A stretch of DNA of 64,000 nt from CAXMMR01 sp965198995 (GTDB lineage: Bacteria; Pseudomonadota; Alphaproteobacteria; Acetobacterales; Acetobacteraceae). Location of the stretch: NCBI GenBank assembly GCA_965198995.1, contig CBDAQG010000002.1, positions 806,001 through 870,000 on the forward strand, in the 5' to 3' direction. Under the pieces are notes generated by a model that saw nothing but the letters and a program-made list of their open reading frames with translations, was not told the origin of the DNA and searched no databases. A program made the position numbers and the translations under genes. This document shows, one piece after another, positions 60,882 through 64,000 of the stretch (positions are counted from its first letter, which is position 1; the number at the start of each line of letters is the position of its first letter).

Positions 60882-61372
60882 GCGGCCCCCCAGCGCTGCC
60901 GGGTGGCGCGGTGGTGGGCGTGGCAGATGGCAACGGCGAGCGCGTCGGCGGCGTCGGCGCGCAGCAGGGTGGCGCCGGGCAGCAGGCGGCGGACCATCAT
61001 CTTGACCTGCTCCTTGTCGGCCGCCCCGGTGCCGACCACCGCCTGCTTGACGGCCATCGCGCCATACTCATGCACCGGGATACCGATGAGGGCGGGAGCG
61101 AGCAGGGCGACGCCGCGAGCATAGCCGAGCTTGAGCGTGGCGGTGCCGTTGCGGTTGACGTAGGTCTCCTCGACGGCGGCCTCGTCGGGGCGCCAGTCGG
61201 CCATGAGCTGGGTCAGGCCGTGATGCAGGGCCATCAGCCGGTTCGGCACGCTGTGCGCGCTGTCAGTGGCGAGCACGCCGTCGGCCACGTGGCGCAGCCG
61301 ATTACCCTCGCTCTCGACGATCCCCCACCCGGTGAACCGCAGCCCCGGGTCGATGCCCAACAGCCTTATCAT
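60878..61372 (-). CDS. ruvC: Crossover junction endodeoxyribonuclease RuvC
   Basis: The 164-residue Holliday-junction resolvase has the RNase H-fold metal site: IDPGLRFTGWG (Asp7), AVEETYVNRNGTATLKLG (Glu), and C-terminal LLRADAADALAVAICHAHH (two Asp). The ATG at 61372 begins MIRLLGIDPG; upstream residues in frame come from a repeat. It forms a co-translated unit with ruvA and ruvB. Confidence 0.97.
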   Translation of the reverse strand: MIRLLGIDPGLRFTGWGIVESEGNRLRHVADGVLATDSAHSVPNRLMALHHGLTQLMADWRPDEAAVEETYVNRNGTATLKLGYARGVALLAPALIGIPVHEYGAMAVKQAVVGTGAADKEQVKMMVRRLLPGATLLRADAADALAVAICHAHHRATRQRWGAA

Positions 61373-61375
61373 AAG

Positions 61376-61429
61376 GGTTCCAAGGGCCGCCGGCCCTTGG
61401 TGGGTCCAGGGCAAAGCCCTGGCCTTCCG
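61376..61429. repeat. GC-rich double-hairpin element, reverse orientation
   Basis: CCAAGGGCC-GCC-GGCCCTTGG and CCAGGGC-AAA-GCCCTGG are perfect stems. Between ruvC start and yebC stop. Confidence 0.8.
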
Positions 61430-62152
61430 TCAAGCGACGTCAAAGTTGGCAAAGACGGTCTGCACGTCGTCATTGTCCTCCAGCGCGTCGAGCAGCTTCA
61501 GCACGGCCGAGGCGCGCTCCTCGTTGAGCGTCACCGTGGTCGAGGGCCGCCACTCCAGGGCCGCCTCCTCGGGGGCGCCGAAGCGCGCTTCCAGGGCATC
61601 ACGCACGGCGAAGAAGCTGTCCGGCGCGCACAGCACCTCGTGGCCGTCCTCGGTGAGCGCGGTGTCGTCGGCGCCGGCCTCGATCGCCGCCCCCAGCATC
61701 GCGTCCGCGCTCGCCGCCGCCTGAGGGTAGCGGACGACGCCGAGTCGGCTGAACAGGAAGCTCACCGAGTTGGTCTCGCCCAGCGCGCCGCCGAGCTTGG
61801 AGAACGCGGCGCGGACGTCGGACGCGGTGCGGTTGCGGTTGTCCGTCAGCGCCTCGACGATGACGGCGACGCCGTGCGGGCCGTAGCCCTCGTAGCGCAC
61901 CTCGGCGTAGTCCTCGCCGCCGGCCGCACCGGCCGCCTTCTTCACCGCCCGGTCGATTGTGTCGCGCGTCATGTTCGCCTTCAGCGCCGCGGTGATCCCG
62001 GCGCGCAGGCGCGGGTTGGAGGCGGGGTCCGGCAGGCCGGCGCGGGCGGCAACGGTGATCTCGCGGATCAGCTTGGCGAACTGCCTGGCCTTGCGGGCGT
62101 CCTGCGCGCCCTTGCGGTGCATGACGTTCTTGACGTGGGAATGGCCGGCCAT
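61430..62152 (-). CDS. yebC: YebC/PmpR family probable transcriptional regulator
   Basis: The 240-residue three-domain protein has [89 protein letters not shown] and [11 protein letters not shown]. YebC proteins bind DNA or help translation of proline-rich stretches; recent work supports a ribosomal role. I chose the ATG at 62152 because AGAGG is correctly spaced; an ATG six bases upstream is possible. It lies next to ruvCAB as usual. Confidence 0.96.
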   Translation of the reverse strand: MAGHSHVKNVMHRKGAQDARKARQFAKLIREITVAARAGLPDPASNPRLRAGITAALKANMTRDTIDRAVKKAAGAAGGEDYAEVRYEGYGPHGVAVIVEALTDNRNRTASDVRAAFSKLGGALGETNSVSFLFSRLGVVRYPQAAASADAMLGAAIEAGADDTALTEDGHEVLCAPDSFFAVRDALEARFGAPEEAALEWRPSTTVTLNEERASAVLKLLDALEDNDDVQTVFANFDVA

Positions 62153-62167
62153 CGACATCCTCTAAGA

Positions 62168-62222
62168 GAAGGCAAGGGGCTCTGCCCCTTGACCCCGCTG
62201 GAGGCGGCGCCTCCAGACCTGC
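62168..62222. repeat. GC-rich double-hairpin element, hybrid ends
   Basis: AAGGGGC-TCT-GCCCCTT (B-type first hairpin) is joined to CTGGAGGC-GGC-GCCTCCAG (A-type second hairpin) and AGACC. Divergent intergenic region between yebC and the deacetylase gene. Confidence 0.8.
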
Positions 62223-62252
62223 ATTTAATAAGACAGAACTATATAGGCCAGC

Positions 62253-63365
62253 ATGCTTACCCGGCCGCTTTACATCGGCAGCGAGATCTATCGGGGCTCC
62301 AGCTTCGGGCCGAAGCACCCGCTCTCCGTGCCGCGCGTCTCCACCTGCACCGACCTCGTCCGCGCCATGCACTGGCTGCCCGACGAGGTCTACCGCGCCG
62401 CGCCGATGGCCAGCGTCGAGCAGGTGACCCGGTTTCACGAGCGCGACTACGTCGCCGCTCTGGCGCGCGCCGAGGCGGCAGGCCGGGCCAGCGACGAGGA
62501 CCGCACCCGCTACAACATCGGCGCCAACGGCAACCCGGTCTACCCGGAGATCTACCGCCGTGCGATGATTTCGGCCGGTGCGGTGCTGCTCGCCTGCCGC
62601 CTCACGCTCGACGGCGGCATCGTCCACTCCCCCGGCGGCGGCACCCATCATGGCCGGCCCGCTGCCGCCTCCGGCTTCTGCTATCTCAATGACCCGGTGC
62701 TCGGCATGCTGAGCTGGCTCGACGCCGGGCTCAGCCGCATTGTCTACCTCGACATCGACGCCCATCACGGCGATGGCGTGCAGGACGCCTTTGCCGACGA
62801 CCCGCGCGTGTTCACCATCAGCGTGCACGAGGCCGGCCGCTGGCCGCGCACCGGCCCGGCCGAGGACCGCGCCGGCGGGGCGGCGCGCAACCTGCCGGTG
62901 CCGGCGGGCTTCAACGACACCGAGATGCGGCATTTGCTCACGCACGCGATCCTGCCGCTGATCGAGCGGCAGCGCCCGGAGGCGATCTTCCTGCAATGCG
63001 GCGCCGACGCGCTGGAGGAGGATCCGCTCGCCCGCCTGTCGCTCTCCAACAACGCGCACTGGTCGGTCGTCGAGGCGGTGCGGGAGCTGGCGCCGCGCCT
63101 GGTCGTCACCGGCGGCGGCGGCTACAATCCCTGGACGGTCGGGCGCTGCTGGGCTGGCGTGTGGGCGACCCTCAATCGCCTGCCGATCCCGTCACGGGTG
63201 AGCCCGGCGGCCGAGGCGGTGCTGCGCGGCCTGGTGTATGACCGCGCGGCCGGCCGCAATCCGCCGACCCACTGGTTCACCACCCTGCGCGACGCGCCGC
63301 GCGAAGGCCCTGTCCGCCCCGAGATCGAGCGCCTTGCCGCGCTGTCCCTGATGGAGCCCGCCTGA
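62253..63365 (+). CDS. Histone deacetylase / AcuC family protein
   Basis: The 370-residue arginase-deacetylase fold zinc hydrolase has SPGGGTHHGRPAAASGFCYLND (catalytic His pair), RIVYLDIDAHHGDGVQDAF (zinc Asp and His), LQCGADALEEDPL and VTGGGGYNPWTVGRCW. It removes acetyl groups from lysine or small amines; the substrate is unknown. AcuC in Bacillus reverses acetyl-CoA synthetase acetylation. Its TGA overlaps the next ATG by one base (TGATG), so DUF192 is co-translated. Confidence 0.93.
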   Translation: MLTRPLYIGSEIYRGSSFGPKHPLSVPRVSTCTDLVRAMHWLPDEVYRAAPMASVEQVTRFHERDYVAALARAEAAGRASDEDRTRYNIGANGNPVYPEIYRRAMISAGAVLLACRLTLDGGIVHSPGGGTHHGRPAAASGFCYLNDPVLGMLSWLDAGLSRIVYLDIDAHHGDGVQDAFADDPRVFTISVHEAGRWPRTGPAEDRAGGAARNLPVPAGFNDTEMRHLLTHAILPLIERQRPEAIFLQCGADALEEDPLARLSLSNNAHWSVVEAVRELAPRLVVTGGGGYNPWTVGRCWAGVWATLNRLPIPSRVSPAAEAVLRGLVYDRAAGRNPPTHWFTTLRDAPREGPVRPEIERLAALSLMEPA

Positions 63366-63841
63366 TGAAGCCCCTCTACGCCACCCTCCTGGTATCGCTT
63401 GCCCTGCCCGCGGCCGCACAGACCACCGACATCGCCGGTCCGCAGCCAACGCTGAAGACCGAGCCGGTGGTCATCGTCGGCCATGACGGCCAGCGCCACC
63501 GCTTCACCGTCGAGGTCGCCCGCACGGCGCACGAGCAGGAGGTCGGGCTGATGTATCGCACGGTCATCCCGCCCACGAGCGGCATGATCTTCAACTGGGA
63601 GACCCCGCGCGAGGCGCAGATGTGGATGAAGCACTGCCCGGTGCCGGAGGACATGGTGTTCATCCGCGCCGACGGCACGATCGGCCACATCGCCGAGAAC
63701 ACGGTGCCGCAGAGCGAGGCGATCATCGATGGCCGCATCGTCGCCGCGGCGACGCTGGAGCTCGCCGGCGGCGTCACCGCAGCCGACGACATCCGCGTCG
63801 GCGACAAGGTGCTGGCCGCCGAGTTCGGGGATGCGCCCTGA
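63365..63841 (+). CDS. DUF192 exported protein
   Basis: The 158-residue protein has a signal peptide (YATLLVSLALPAAAQ). The DUF192 domain follows: HRFTVEVARTAHEQEVGLMYR, GMIFNWETPREAQMWMKHCPVPEDMVFIRADGTI and ATLELAGGVTAADDIRVGDKV. The family is widespread, of unknown function, with a conserved MW(M/T)K and a small beta fold. Its position after the deacetylase gene with a 1-bp overlap suggests shared expression only. Confidence 0.92.
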   Translation: MKPLYATLLVSLALPAAAQTTDIAGPQPTLKTEPVVIVGHDGQRHRFTVEVARTAHEQEVGLMYRTVIPPTSGMIFNWETPREAQMWMKHCPVPEDMVFIRADGTIGHIAENTVPQSEAIIDGRIVAAATLELAGGVTAADDIRVGDKVLAAEFGDAP

Positions 63842-63844
63842 GAC

Positions 63845-63903
63845 AGGAAGGCCAGAGGCTCTGCCTCTGGACTCCGCTGGGGCCGGTAGGCCCCAGACCC
63901 CCA
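63845..63903. repeat. GC-rich double-hairpin element, A-end
   Basis: CCAGAGGC-TCT-GCCTCTGG and CTGGGGCC-GGTA-GGCCCCAG, then ACCCCCATC, directly after the DUF192 stop. Confidence 0.8.
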
Positions 63904-63919
63904 TCACGTGGGATGGTAG

Positions 63920-64000
63920 ATGTTGAGCGTTTGGTCGCGTGCTACTTGGATTATTTGCACTTTGACCGTCTGGATGGGCGCTGTGGATGCTCGTGCGGCG
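63920..64000 (+). CDS. N-terminus of an exported protein (cut by window edge)
   Basis: From the ATG at 63920 the frame is open to the end: MLSVWSRATWIICTLTVWMG then AVDARAA. A basic residue, a hydrophobic core and an A-x-A-like cleavage region make a good Sec signal peptide. Only 27 codons are visible, so neither the family nor the reality of the gene can be settled. Confidence 0.45.
   Translation, partial: MLSVWSRATWIICTLTVWMGAVDARAA

Overview
The window looks like ordinary chromosome from a GC-rich alphaproteobacterium, most likely an Acetobacteraceae/Rhodospirillales member. Supporting markers are CtrA, a phasin, ClpS-ClpA, an NDUFA12-type complex I protein beside MlaD and DUF2155, Coq7, GlcDEF, the ybgC-tolQRAB and yebC-ruvCAB blocks, an S53 acid peptidase and a NepR-like small protein. 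These assignments come from reading motifs by eye; no database search was possible. I saw no prophage, transposase, rRNA, tRNA or CRISPR.

Layout. 1-7.3 kb: radC, map, dacA, phasin, clpS-clpA, DUF427. 7.3-22.3 kb: a surface-polysaccharide and housekeeping stretch with two large glycosyltransferases, an FkbM methyltransferase, GNAT, PPK2, SDR, EEP hydrolase, LolA, a nuclease-helicase fusion, a FocA-type channel, a FemAB-like acyltransferase and RidA. 22.3-28 kb: a TSCPD protein resembling the tail of B12-dependent ribonucleotide reductase, then a tightly overlapping run (NDUFA12, mlaD, a small ORF, DUF2155, otsB, dsbB, coq7), then rpmJ. 28-33.5 kb: glcD-glcE-glcF and a Nei/Fpg glycosylase. 33.5-43 kb: a Rieske-FAD oxidoreductase, an OmpA-MotA-MotB-like operon, suhB, and the EF-P module (epmB-efp, with epmA nearby and divergent). 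43-54.5 kb: thiE, zapA, a probable 6S RNA, ygfA, ymdB, a broken prpB, a lone NepR-like gene behind an EcfG-type promoter, a nitrilase-family gene, NAD kinase, ctrA, a PLP-fold protein and the S53 peptidase. 54.7-64 kb: tolBARQ-ybgC, ruvBAC-yebC (minus strand), a histone-deacetylase-family gene, DUF192, and the start of a secreted protein at the right edge.

The most unusual feature is the intergenic DNA. Two dispersed repeat families recur. A GC-rich double-hairpin element (about 17 sites, roughly one per 4 kb) often sits as an inverted pair around a diverged core, like a tiny bracketed mobile element. An AT-rich element occurs at four sites as two inverted arms. Several genes take their last codons or stop codon from these repeats. 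One GC-rich copy carries a second structured repeat inserted in its hairpin loop; that second repeat also occurs beside a 5 x 24 bp tandem array.

Other notable signals are a compact three-way-junction RNA fold directly upstream of the clpA ribosome-binding site, a perfect dyad upstream of dacA, and translational coupling by GTGA/ATGA/TTGA overlaps in several operons.
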